36,972 nt of DNA, taken from the NCBI GenBank assembly GCA_019749805.1, contig JAIEPH010000070.1, positions 1 through 36,972 of the forward strand, in the 5' to 3' direction. Made by a program: the position numbers and the translations under genes. Below the pieces are notes generated by a model. It saw only the letters and a list, made by a program, of their open reading frames with translations, was not told the DNA's origin and searched no databases. This DNA is from Mycobacteriaceae bacterium. Its GTDB lineage: Bacteria; Actinomycetota; Actinomycetes; Mycobacteriales; Mycobacteriaceae. Below, one piece after another: positions 15,314 through 22,657 of this stretch. The stretch's first letter is position 1; each line of letters opens with the position of its first letter.

Positions 15314-15631
15314 ATGCGGACCACACTTCGAATCTTCACTCCGCTCGCTGCCGCTGCCGGAGCAGCGATCGCTATCGTGGTCGCCCCCGCGGCCAGCGCC
15401 CAACCGGCGCCGGAGCCTGCACCTGCACCGGCGCCCGCGCAGGAACAGCGTCCGCAGGCGTCGAGTCTCCTCCCACAGTGCGTCAACGAGGGCGGCTCCG
15501 CAGCCCTCGGCGGCTCCTCGACCGAGTGCGCTACGCCGGGCAATGTGCAGATCAACGACACACCCGCCCAGCAGGAGTACGTCGGCCCGTGGGGTGACAT
15601 GTGGGGCGAGCCCGGCTTGTTCTTCCCCTGA
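15314..15631 (+). CDS. Small exported protein with two-Cys motif
   Basis: The product is 105 residues. A Sec signal peptide (MRTTLRIFTPLAAAAGAAIA, cleavage after about residue 29 at ASA) is followed by an Ala/Pro linker (QPAPEPAPAPAPAQEQ) and a short mature domain with PQCVNEGG (Cys56) and TECATPGNVQIN (Cys72), ending GPWGDMWGEPGLFFP. The two Cys probably form a disulfide outside the cytoplasm. It shares the CVN...C...QI...GP pattern with the gene at 15902. An ATG at 15299 is in frame, but AAGGG lies 7 nt before ATG 15314. Such small secreted proteins are common in mycobacteria; the function is unknown. Confidence 0.75.
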   Translation: MRTTLRIFTPLAAAAGAAIAIVVAPAASAQPAPEPAPAPAPAQEQRPQASSLLPQCVNEGGSAALGGSSTECATPGNVQINDTPAQQEYVGPWGDMWGEPGLFFP

Positions 15632-15662
15632 TCGGGGTTTAGCCACGGCCTAGGAGCCGCCC

Positions 15663-15868
15663 GTGCGAATTGACATTCGCAGTCTCACACTGCTTTCGCA
15701 GCAGCCTGCACAAGTGCGGTTTATGCCGCGCCGACGTACCTGTATTCATGGGACGACGAGTTCTCCGGCCCTGCTTTGATCATGGGCGGCGGTGGTTACT
15801 ACCACGGTGGTGAGGGCTTTGGCGGTGGCGGTTTCGGCGGGGGTGGCGGCGGCCACGGCGGCCGCTGA
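15663..15868 (+). pseudogene. Frameshifted small exported Gly-rich protein gene
   Basis: AGGAG (15652-15656) precedes GTG 15663, which opens a signal-peptide-like start MRIDIRSLTLLS. That frame then runs into meaningless sequence. A frame offset by one, from 15698 on, reads AAACTSAVYAAPTYLYSWDD and ends in a Gly/His/Tyr-rich tail (MGGGGYYHGGEGFGGGGF...) with TGA at 15866-15868. Adding one base at about 15696-15698 joins the two into a signal peptide (cleavage near VYA-APT) and a Gly-rich mature part of roughly 45 residues. It is either a real frameshift or a sequence error. The function is unknown. Confidence 0.55.
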
Positions 15869-15901
15869 CTCCACTACTTGCGGCCTGAAGGAGGCCCAAC
15901 C

Positions 15902-16150
15902 ATGTGGTCAAGAATTCGTTATACCGCAACAGTTTTCGCGATGGCAGGCGCATGCGGCGTTGCCCTCGCTCCGGTGGTTGCGGCCGCACCCGAATGCGTC
16001 AACACCGGCCCTAACACGACACAGTGCCAGACCAACGGCAGCTCACAGATCGTCACCTCACCGCCACCGATCAGCAACGGCGGCGGCTGGGGACCGTACT
16101 GGGGCGGCGGCCTGGTCATCGATCTCGGCGGATGGGGCTTGGGCTGGTGA
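15902..16150 (+). CDS. Small exported protein, two-Cys motif, Gly/Trp-rich C-terminus
   Basis: The product is 82 residues. A signal peptide (MWSRIRYTATVFAMAGACGV, cleavage after about residue 29 in VVAAA-PEC) precedes a mature part with PECVNTGPNTTQCQTNG (Cys32, Cys42) and a Gly/Trp-rich end (GGGWGPYWGGGLVIDLGGWG). It is related in pattern to the protein at 15314. The start is set by AAGGAGG 8 nt before ATG 15902. The gene lies just upstream of mntH but a separate promoter region intervenes. The function is unknown. Confidence 0.75.
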   Translation: MWSRIRYTATVFAMAGACGVALAPVVAAAPECVNTGPNTTQCQTNGSSQIVTSPPPISNGGGWGPYWGGGLVIDLGGWGLGW

Positions 16151-16175
16151 CGCCGTCTTAGTTTCGCGTCAGCGG

Positions 16176-16196
16176 AGGTTTCGGCTAACCTAACTT
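16176..16196 (+). promoter_or_regulatory. Candidate metalloregulator box and -10 upstream of mntH
   Basis: AGGTTTCGGCTAACCT is an inverted repeat (AGGTT-N6-AACCT, 16176-16191). Its right half GGCTAACCTAA equals the right half of the IdeR box consensus; the left half fits poorly. TAACTT (16191-16196) fits a -10 element and overlaps it. A Mn- or Fe-responsive repressor (MntR or IdeR type) would fit the downstream Nramp gene. The repeat is visible; the regulator is inferred. Confidence 0.5.
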
Positions 16197-16228
16197 TTCT
16201 ATTCGCCGTTCCGATAGAAGGTGGGTTG

Positions 16229-17455
16229 GTGGCACAGGACGCTGACGTGCGGTTCCGGCCGAGTTGGTTGCTGCTCGGGCCGGCGTTCGTCGCCGCCATC
16301 GCCTACGTCGACCCAGGCAACGTCGCCGCCAACGTCAGCGCGGGCGCGCAGTTCGGCTTCCTGCTGGTGTGGGTCATCGTGGTGGCCAACATCATGGCGT
16401 GCCTGGTGCAGTACCTTTCGGCGAAGCTCGGCCTCGTCAGCGGTCAGTCGTTGCCCGAAGCCGTCGGCAGCAGGATGCGACGCTCGACTCGGCTGGGCTA
16501 CTGGCTGCAAGCCGAATTGGTCGCGATGGCAACCGATCTCGCCGAGGTGGTGGGCGGAGCCATCGCGCTGTACCTACTTCTCGATCTCCCACTGCTCACC
16601 GGTGGCGTGATCACCGGAGCCGTCTCACTGTTGCTCTTGGTGCTCAAGGACCGCCGCGGCCAGCAGATGTTCGAGCGGGTCATCACCGGCCTGCTGCTGG
16701 TCATCGCGATCGGGTTCTGCACCAGCCTGTTCGTCGCAGCGCCCCCCGCGAGCGAGGCAGCCGCCGGCCTGGTGCCGATGTTCGCGGGCACCGAGAGCGT
16801 GCTGCTCGCCGCGGCAATGCTCGGAGCGACCGTGATGCCGCACGCGGTCTATCTACACTCCGGTCTCACCCGCGACCGCCACGGTCACCCCGAACCCGGC
16901 CCGATGCGCCGGATGCTGCTGCGCGTCACCCGCTGGGACGTCGGAATCGCGATGGTCGTCGCGGGTGCGGTCAACCTCTCGATGCTGCTCGTAGCGGCGA
17001 CGAACCTGCAGGGCCGCGACAACACCGACTCGATCGAGGGTGCCCACGCCGCGGTCAACGACACACTGGGCCCGACGGTCGCCCTGCTGTTCGCGATCGG
17101 ACTGCTGGCGTCGGGTCTCGCGTCTTCGTCGGTGGGCGCATATGCAGGACAAATGATCATGCAGGGCCTGCTCCATGTGTCGATTCCGATGGTGGCCCGA
17201 CGGCTCATCACCCTCGTGCCCGCACTGGTGATTTTGGCGGTGGGCGTCGACCCGAGCCGCGCGCTGGTGTTGTCGCAGGTGGTGCTGTCGTTCGGAATCC
17301 CGTTCGCGCTGATCCCGCTGGTGCGGCTGACCAGCGACCGCGCAGTGATGGGCGACGACACCAACCATCGGGTGACCACAGCTCTTGGGTGGCTGGTCGC
17401 TGCGTTGATTACAGTGCTGAATGTGGTGCTGATCTATCTCACCGTCAAGGGCTGA
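16229..17455 (+). CDS. mntH: Nramp-family Mn2+ (divalent metal) transporter
   Basis: This inner-membrane, proton-coupled divalent metal importer has 408 residues and about 11 transmembrane segments. Both Nramp metal-site motifs are present: AYVDPGNVAAN (Asp and Asn of TM1, near residue 28) and GATVMPHAVYLHSGL (Met and His of TM6). It corresponds to M. tuberculosis Rv0924c. GTG 16229 is chosen because AGAAGG lies 7 nt upstream; a TTG 3 nt earlier is possible. The stop overlaps the ATG of the following fusion gene by one base (TGATG), so the two are translationally coupled. A candidate metalloregulator box lies upstream. Confidence 0.95.
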   Translation: MAQDADVRFRPSWLLLGPAFVAAIAYVDPGNVAANVSAGAQFGFLLVWVIVVANIMACLVQYLSAKLGLVSGQSLPEAVGSRMRRSTRLGYWLQAELVAMATDLAEVVGGAIALYLLLDLPLLTGGVITGAVSLLLLVLKDRRGQQMFERVITGLLLVIAIGFCTSLFVAAPPASEAAAGLVPMFAGTESVLLAAAMLGATVMPHAVYLHSGLTRDRHGHPEPGPMRRMLLRVTRWDVGIAMVVAGAVNLSMLLVAATNLQGRDNTDSIEGAHAAVNDTLGPTVALLFAIGLLASGLASSSVGAYAGQMIMQGLLHVSIPMVARRLITLVPALVILAVGVDPSRALVLSQVVLSFGIPFALIPLVRLTSDRAVMGDDTNHRVTTALGWLVAALITVLNVVLIYLTVKG

Positions 17456-18519
17456 TGCGGCATACCTACTTCGCCTACGGGTCGAACCTGTGCGTTCGGC
17501 AGATGGCGCGGCGGTGCCCAGGCGCTGTCGACCCGCGGCCGGCGACGCTGGCCGACCACGACTGGCTGATCAACGAGCGCGGCGTGGCGACAGTCGAGCA
17601 GTTCGACGGCTCGCAGGTACACGGCGTCGTGTGGCAGCTGACCGATACCGACCTCGCGACCCTCGACAGCGCAGAAGGTGTTCCGGTGCGGTATCGCCGC
17701 GACCGCCTCACCGTGCACACCGACGACGGCCCGTTCCAGGCATGGGTGTACATCGATCACCGCGTCGAACCGGGCCCGCCGCGGCCCGGCTATCTCGAAC
17801 GCGTCGTCGACGGCGCACTGCAGCACGGCCTTCCACAGCGCTGGATCGACTTCCTGAGGCGATGGGATCCAACCCGGTGGCCCGGGAGCACGGCAAGTTC
17901 GAGTTCACCTGCACCACAATCACTTTCGGAGCTACTCGCGGACCCCGGCATCGTCGAAGAGCTGACTCTGCGGTCGCGGTTCGGGTTCATGGCCTTCCAC
18001 GGCGGCGGTCTGGAGCAGATGACCGACGTCATCGCCGAGCGCGCCGCCGATGCCGCCGACGCGTCGCTGTATGTGGTGCGTCACCCCGACCACTACCCGC
18101 ACCACCTGTCATCGGCGCGCTATGACCCCGCGGAGTCCGAACGACTGGCCGAGTTCCTCGACCATGTCGACGTGGTGGTGTCGCTGCACGGCTACGGCCG
18201 CATCGGTCGCAGCACGCAACTGCTCGCCGGCGGCCGCAACCGCCGACTGGCCGAACATCTCGCGCACCACGTCACCGTTCCGGGGTATCAGGTGGTCACC
18301 GACATCGACGCCATACCGCGTGAGCTGCGGGGCCTGCACCCGGACAACCCGGTGAACCGGGTGCGCCGGGGCGGCACACAGCTCGAACTCACGCCGCGGG
18401 TACGGGGCATCAGCCCGCGCAGCCAGCTGCCCGGTGACGACGGCCTGTCCCCCGCGACTTCGACGTTGGTGCAGGGGCTGGCCGCGGCGGCGCGTTCCTG
18501 GGAATCGTCCCCGACCTAG
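17455..18519 (+). CDS. Fusion: gamma-glutamylcyclotransferase-like plus poly-gamma-glutamate hydrolase-like
   Basis: The protein has 354 residues and two domains. Residues 1-140 are a GGCT/AIG2-type domain with YFAYGSNL (5-12) and the catalytic-type Glu74 in LDSAEGVP. A Ser/Pro linker follows (GSTASSSSPAPQSLSE, 144-159). Residues 160-340 resemble the poly-gamma-glutamate hydrolase family (phage PghP/DUF867 type), with FHGGGLEQMTD (zinc-type His182 and Glu187) and SLHGYG (His245). No signal peptide is seen, so it is probably cytoplasmic. Both halves act on gamma-glutamyl bonds in known relatives; the substrate here is unknown. It is coupled to mntH by a one-base overlap. A much longer frame reading back through mntH is not real. 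Confidence 0.82.
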   Translation: MRHTYFAYGSNLCVRQMARRCPGAVDPRPATLADHDWLINERGVATVEQFDGSQVHGVVWQLTDTDLATLDSAEGVPVRYRRDRLTVHTDDGPFQAWVYIDHRVEPGPPRPGYLERVVDGALQHGLPQRWIDFLRRWDPTRWPGSTASSSSPAPQSLSELLADPGIVEELTLRSRFGFMAFHGGGLEQMTDVIAERAADAADASLYVVRHPDHYPHHLSSARYDPAESERLAEFLDHVDVVVSLHGYGRIGRSTQLLAGGRNRRLAEHLAHHVTVPGYQVVTDIDAIPRELRGLHPDNPVNRVRRGGTQLELTPRVRGISPRSQLPGDDGLSPATSTLVQGLAAAARSWESSPT

Positions 18520-18534
18520 CGGGTACCACCTCAC

Positions 18535-18561
18535 CCATCCGGACCGGCCCCCGCTCCGAAT
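18535..18561 (+). promoter_or_regulatory. SigK-type promoter of the sigK operon
   Basis: CCATCC (18535-18540) and CCGAAT (18556-18561), spaced by 15 nt, match the -35 and -10 elements I recall for mycobacterial SigK promoters. The predicted start point is about 18568, one base before GTG 18569, so the operon mRNA would be essentially leaderless. This gives positive autoregulation of the six-gene operon. The match is direct; activity is inferred. Confidence 0.7.
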
Positions 18562-18568
18562 ACGGGAT

Positions 18569-19867
18569 GTGGAAAGTTCCAGCCCCGCTGCACGCTCCGT
18601 CGCCGTCATCGGCAGCGGCGTATCAGGCCTAGTCGCGGCATATGTCCTGGCACAGCGCGACCGCGTAACCCTCTATGAGGCCGACACCCGGCTCGGAGGG
18701 CACGCCCACACCCACCAGATCCCCCACACCGACGACGGCCGCACCATCGGCGTCGACTCGGCATTCCTGGTGCACAACGACCGCACGTACCCGACGCTGT
18801 GCCGGCTGTTCGACGAACTCGGCATCGCCACCCGCGAAACCGACATGTCGATGTCGGTGCGCGACGACGCGAGCGGACTCGAGTACGCCGGTGCCCGCGG
18901 GATCGGCGGGTTGTTTCCGTCGTGGTCATCGCTCACCCGCCCGCGGTACCTCTACATGCTGGTCGAGGTCAAACGATTCCACCGGGCTGCGCTGCGCCTG
19001 CTCGAGAGTGGCGAGGACGATGCGACGGTCGGCGAGTTCCTCGACCGCCACGGTTTCTCCCAGTACTTCATCGAGTACTTCATAACCCCGCTGATCGCCG
19101 CGGTGTGGTCGGCTCCGCCCGGCCAGTCGCTCAACTATCCGGCCCGCTACCTGTTCGTTTTTCTGGAGCACCACGGGATGCTGTCGGTGTTCGACTCGCC
19201 GACCTGGCGGACGGTGGTCGGCGGTTCCGTGACGTACGTCGACGCGGTGGCCGAAGTGATCGACGAGGTGCGCCTGGGCGCCGCGGTGCGCTCGGTGGCA
19301 CGACTGTCCGATGGCGTCGAGGTTTCCGACGAAATCTACGGACCGCGGCGCTACGACGCCGCCGTCATCGCCACCCACCCCGATCAGGCGCTGCTCATGC
19401 TCGCCGACCCGACATCAACCGAACGCGCAGTGCTCGGTGCCATCGAGTACAGCATCAACCATGCACAGCTGCACACCGACGAATCGGTGCTGCCCAAGAA
19501 CCAACGCGCCAGGGCGTCGTGGAACTACCTGGCTACCTCCGACGACGCATCGGTGATGGTCACCTACGACGTGACGCGACTGATGCGTCTCGACGGCGGC
19601 TCCCGAATCCTGGTGACACTCGGCGGCAGGGACCGCGTCGACCCCGCCAGTGTCCTCACCGAGATGACATACAGCCATCCGATATACACGCCGACCTCTG
19701 TTGCCGCTCAACGACTTTTGCCAACATTGGACGATGACCGCGTGGTATTCGCAGGCGCGTACCACGGCTGGGGTTTCCACGAAGACGGTGCGGCCTCCGG
19801 ATTGCGGGCGGCGCAGCGCCTGGGGGTCGATTGGCCGGCCGTCACCCGCGAGGCGGTGGCATGCTGA
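18569..19867 (+). CDS. FAD-dependent oxidoreductase (amine oxidase-like), Rv0449c-like
   Basis: The product is 432 residues. An N-terminal FAD-binding motif VAVIGSGVSGLVAAYVLA (about 11-28) is followed by LYEADTRLGGHAHTH, as in flavin amine oxidase/desaturase-like proteins. It heads the operon that in M. tuberculosis is Rv0449c-Rv0444c. In related pairs a FAD enzyme works with the neighbouring methyltransferase on unsaturated fatty acyl chains, reducing a methylene intermediate to a methyl branch; a similar role is plausible here. The GTG start fits the SigK promoter just upstream. The stop overlaps the DUF1365 start by 7 nt. Confidence 0.88.
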   Translation: MESSSPAARSVAVIGSGVSGLVAAYVLAQRDRVTLYEADTRLGGHAHTHQIPHTDDGRTIGVDSAFLVHNDRTYPTLCRLFDELGIATRETDMSMSVRDDASGLEYAGARGIGGLFPSWSSLTRPRYLYMLVEVKRFHRAALRLLESGEDDATVGEFLDRHGFSQYFIEYFITPLIAAVWSAPPGQSLNYPARYLFVFLEHHGMLSVFDSPTWRTVVGGSVTYVDAVAEVIDEVRLGAAVRSVARLSDGVEVSDEIYGPRRYDAAVIATHPDQALLMLADPTSTERAVLGAIEYSINHAQLHTDESVLPKNQRARASWNYLATSDDASVMVTYDVTRLMRLDGGSRILVTLGGRDRVDPASVLTEMTYSHPIYTPTSVAAQRLLPTLDDDRVVFAGAYHGWGFHEDGAASGLRAAQRLGVDWPAVTREAVAC

Positions 19868-20604
19868 CACCACCCGCCATCTACCGCACTCGGATCACCC
19901 ACCTCCGTCGCGCCCCGGTGCATCACTACTTCGAACATCGCGGGTACAGCTGGTACGTCGACGTCGACGCTCTACCCAAGCTGCCCCGATGGCTGCGGCC
20001 GTTCGCCCGCTTCGACGCACGCGACCACCTCTTCGAATCCGACGGTCCGAATGACACCCTGCGTCAGCGCATCGACGCGTTCCTCGCCGACCGGGGTATC
20101 GACCTGAACGGGGGCCGTGTCACCGCACTGCTGCAGGCGCGGGTCCTTGGATACGTCTTCAACCCGCTCAGCCTTTACTGGTGCCACGACGCCGACGGAA
20201 CGCTGCGCCACGTCATCGCCGAGGTACACAACACCTACGGCGGACGCCATGCCTACGTGCTGCCGCCCGACAGCGACCACCCCACAATCGTCATGAAAAA
20301 GCTGTACGTCTCACCGTTCAATGACGTGGACGGCTACTACCTGGTGACCGCCCCACGGCCCGACGAAAACCTCGACGTGCGCATCTCCCTGCACCGCGAG
20401 AATCAGCCGGCCTTCGTCGTCACGATGCGTGGAAACCGAAGGCGCGCAGGTGTTGCCGAAATCCTGCGGCTGCAACTGGTCGCGCCACTGGCTCCTTTGA
20501 TGGGTGCGATCGGGATTCGGGTACAAGGCATCACTCTCTGGCTGCGACGAGTCCCAATCGTGCCCCGCGAGTCCCACGTCAAGGAAAGAGTCCACCAGTC
20601 GTGA
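19861..20604 (+). CDS. DUF1365 protein (Rv0448c-like)
   Basis: The 247-residue protein has DUF1365 features: YRTRITHLRRAPVHHYFEHR near the start, ARVLGYVFNPLSLYWC near residue 100, EVHNTYGGRHAYVLP, and KKLYVSPFNDVDGYY. The biochemical role is not established. It is consistently found between the FAD oxidoreductase and a cyclopropane synthase-like methyltransferase in many bacteria, so it is thought to act in the same fatty-acyl modification. It overlaps the preceding gene by 7 nt and the next by 4 nt (GTGA). Confidence 0.9.
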   Translation: MLTPPAIYRTRITHLRRAPVHHYFEHRGYSWYVDVDALPKLPRWLRPFARFDARDHLFESDGPNDTLRQRIDAFLADRGIDLNGGRVTALLQARVLGYVFNPLSLYWCHDADGTLRHVIAEVHNTYGGRHAYVLPPDSDHPTIVMKKLYVSPFNDVDGYYLVTAPRPDENLDVRISLHRENQPAFVVTMRGNRRRAGVAEILRLQLVAPLAPLMGAIGIRVQGITLWLRRVPIVPRESHVKERVHQS

Positions 20605-21875
20605 CCATTGACCTGATCTCCGCCGCCCCGGCCACCGTCGATTCGGACAGATGGCCGGCCGTGGCTCGGGTGCCGGGCGGGCCGCTCAGTGCCGCAACGG
20701 GCGCGATCGCCGACCGGTTGTTCCGCCGGGCCGTGTCCCGGTTACCGATCCGCGTCGTCTATCCCGACGGGACCGTCATCGGGGCGGCTGACCCCACGCT
20801 GCCGACCATGGTCGTGCATCGGCCCGAGGCAATGGTTCGCCGAGTCGGTCGCTACGGGCTCATCGGCTTCGGTGAGTCGTACATGGCCGGCGACTGGAGT
20901 TCTACGGATATTGCGTGCCTGCTCACCGAATTCGGCAAGCGGCTGACTGAGCTGATTCCTCCTGTCCTGCAGAGGTTCCGGCCGCTCGCCGTCGTACGCC
21001 CACCGCGGTCGCAGTACAACAGCCCTCGGCAGGCGCGGCGCAATATCGCGGACCACTACGACCTGTCGAACCTCATGTTCGCCGAGTTCCTCGACAAGAC
21101 GATGACGTACTCCAGCGCGCTGTTCGAATCCCTTCCCGCCCATGAGTCGAGCCTCGCGGATGCGCAACACCGAAAGATCGAACGGATCCTCGACGCCGCG
21201 GGGGTCAGGTCGGGCAGCCGGGTGCTCGAGATCGGCACCGGCTGGGGTGAACTGTGCATCCGCGCCGCAATGCGCGGCGCACACGTCCGTTCGATCACGT
21301 TGTCGGCCGAGCAGCAGCGACTGGCCCGACAGCGGGTGGCCGAGGCGGGCCTGTCCGACCTGGTTGAGATCGACCTGTGCGACTACCGCGACGTCGAAGG
21401 CAGTTATGACGCCGTGCTGTCGATCGAGATGATCGAGGCTGTTGGATACCCGTTCTGGCCCACGTACTTTCAGACGCTCGACCGGCTGGTCGCTCCCGAA
21501 GGGCGGGTGGCGATCCAAGCCATCACCATGCCGCACGACCGGATGCTGGCCAGCCGCAACACCTACACCTGGATCCAGAAGTACATTTTTCCCGGCGGTC
21601 TGCTGCCGTCGACCGAGGCGATCCTCGGCATCACCGAGTCCACCACCAGGCTGCGCACCGTTGACATGTTCTCACTGCGGCCGCACTACGCCGAGACGCT
21701 TCGGTTGTGGCGGGAACGCTTCGTCGGTCGCCAGGATGCTCTGGCGGAGTTGGGGTTCGACGACGTCTTCAAGCGGATGTGGGAGCTCTATCTGGCCTAC
21801 TCAGAGGCCGGTTTCCGGTCGGGGTACCTCGACGTTTACCAGTGGACATTCGCGCCGTCGGGGCGACAGCGATGA
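20601..21875 (+). CDS. ufaA1: Cyclopropane-fatty-acyl-phospholipid synthase-type methyltransferase
   Basis: This SAM-dependent enzyme of 424 residues acts on unsaturated acyl chains of phospholipids. It has an N-terminal lipid-binding region and then the catalytic domain starting near residue 147 (NIADHYDLSNLMFAEFLDKT). SAM motif I is VLEIGTGWGEL (208-218), with SIEMIEAVGYPFWPTYF downstream. It corresponds to M. tuberculosis UfaA1 (Rv0447c), which has been linked to tuberculostearic (10-methyl) acid formation. Whether it makes a cyclopropane or, with the FAD enzyme, a methyl branch cannot be decided from sequence. It starts at a GTG overlapping the previous stop. Confidence 0.9.
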   Translation: MTIDLISAAPATVDSDRWPAVARVPGGPLSAATGAIADRLFRRAVSRLPIRVVYPDGTVIGAADPTLPTMVVHRPEAMVRRVGRYGLIGFGESYMAGDWSSTDIACLLTEFGKRLTELIPPVLQRFRPLAVVRPPRSQYNSPRQARRNIADHYDLSNLMFAEFLDKTMTYSSALFESLPAHESSLADAQHRKIERILDAAGVRSGSRVLEIGTGWGELCIRAAMRGAHVRSITLSAEQQRLARQRVAEAGLSDLVEIDLCDYRDVEGSYDAVLSIEMIEAVGYPFWPTYFQTLDRLVAPEGRVAIQAITMPHDRMLASRNTYTWIQKYIFPGGLLPSTEAILGITESTTRLRTVDMFSLRPHYAETLRLWRERFVGRQDALAELGFDDVFKRMWELYLAYSEAGFRSGYLDVYQWTFAPSGRQR

Positions 21876-22657
21876 GCTTCGTCGTCGTCGCTTCGGCGTC
21901 GCTGGCCATCCTGGTCATCGTTCACACCGTCACCTTCCTGATCGGTCGCCGGATCGGGCGCTACAACGTCGTCGACACCGCGTGGGGTCTGGGATTCGTC
22001 GCGGTGGCCGCCGTCGCCGCCGCCCTCGGCACGGGTGACGCGTTCCGGCGGGTCCTCCTCCTGGTTCTCGTCGCGGTGTGGGGACTGCGACTGGCGTGGC
22101 ATATGACGCTGAAATCGGCTGGTAAGGGCGAAGATCCACGCTATCGTGATCTGCTGCGCGGCGACTTCTCCGCGGGCCACGTGATCCGAAAGGTGTTCGT
22201 GATCCAGGGGGCGGCGACGTGGTTCGTCTCGTTGCCCGTGCAACTTTCGGCCGTCCTGGGGCCGACGCCGGCGCTGCTGCGCCCGGTGTTCGTCCTGGGC
22301 GTGGCCGTGTGGGCGCTCGGCTTGCTGTTCGAGGCCGTCGGCGATCACCAGCTGCGCCGCTTCAAGGCCGACCCAGCCCACCGGGGTGTCATCATGGACC
22401 GCGGGCTGTGGGCGTGGACCCGGCATCCGAATTACTTCGGCGACGCATGTGTCTGGTGGGGACTGTGGCTGGCCAGCATCGCGGGCGCGATTTCGCTCGT
22501 CACCGTGCTGTCCCCAGTGGTCATGACCTATTTCCTGGTTTACGCCACCGGAGCCCGACTCACCGAGAAGTACATGGCCAATCGAAACGGCTTCGACGAA
22601 TACCGTTCGCGTACTTCATATTTCGTACCGCGTCCACCTAGATCGCGAATACCATGA
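21872..22657 (+). CDS. DUF1295 integral membrane protein (Rv0446c-like)
   Basis: This 261-residue membrane protein has about six or seven hydrophobic segments starting MSFVVVASASLAILVIVHTV. The DUF1295 (steroid 5-alpha-reductase-like) C-terminal pattern is clear: DRGLWAWTRHPNYFGDACVWWG, followed by EKYMANRNGFDEYRSRTSYFVP. Members share the fold of isoprenylcysteine methyltransferases and steroid reductases, so it may reduce or modify a lipid; the substrate is unknown. ATG 21872 overlaps the ufaA1 stop (ATGA) and its stop overlaps the sigK start. This tight coupling suggests the membrane enzyme is part of the same lipid response. Confidence 0.9.
   Translation: MSFVVVASASLAILVIVHTVTFLIGRRIGRYNVVDTAWGLGFVAVAAVAAALGTGDAFRRVLLLVLVAVWGLRLAWHMTLKSAGKGEDPRYRDLLRGDFSAGHVIRKVFVIQGAATWFVSLPVQLSAVLGPTPALLRPVFVLGVAVWALGLLFEAVGDHQLRRFKADPAHRGVIMDRGLWAWTRHPNYFGDACVWWGLWLASIAGAISLVTVLSPVVMTYFLVYATGARLTEKYMANRNGFDEYRSRTSYFVPRPPRSRIP

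Noticed and set aside
15620..15645. CCCC-TGATC-GGGG-TTT after the first small exported-protein gene as a terminator
   Set aside because: The stem is only four base pairs and the T-run is three. That is too weak to support a terminator.
16264..18519. A 751-codon plus-strand frame covering mntH and the fusion gene
   Set aside because: Its first 397 codons lie out of frame over mntH and encode Arg/Pro-rich nonsense. Only the part from ATG 17455 on is a plausible protein.
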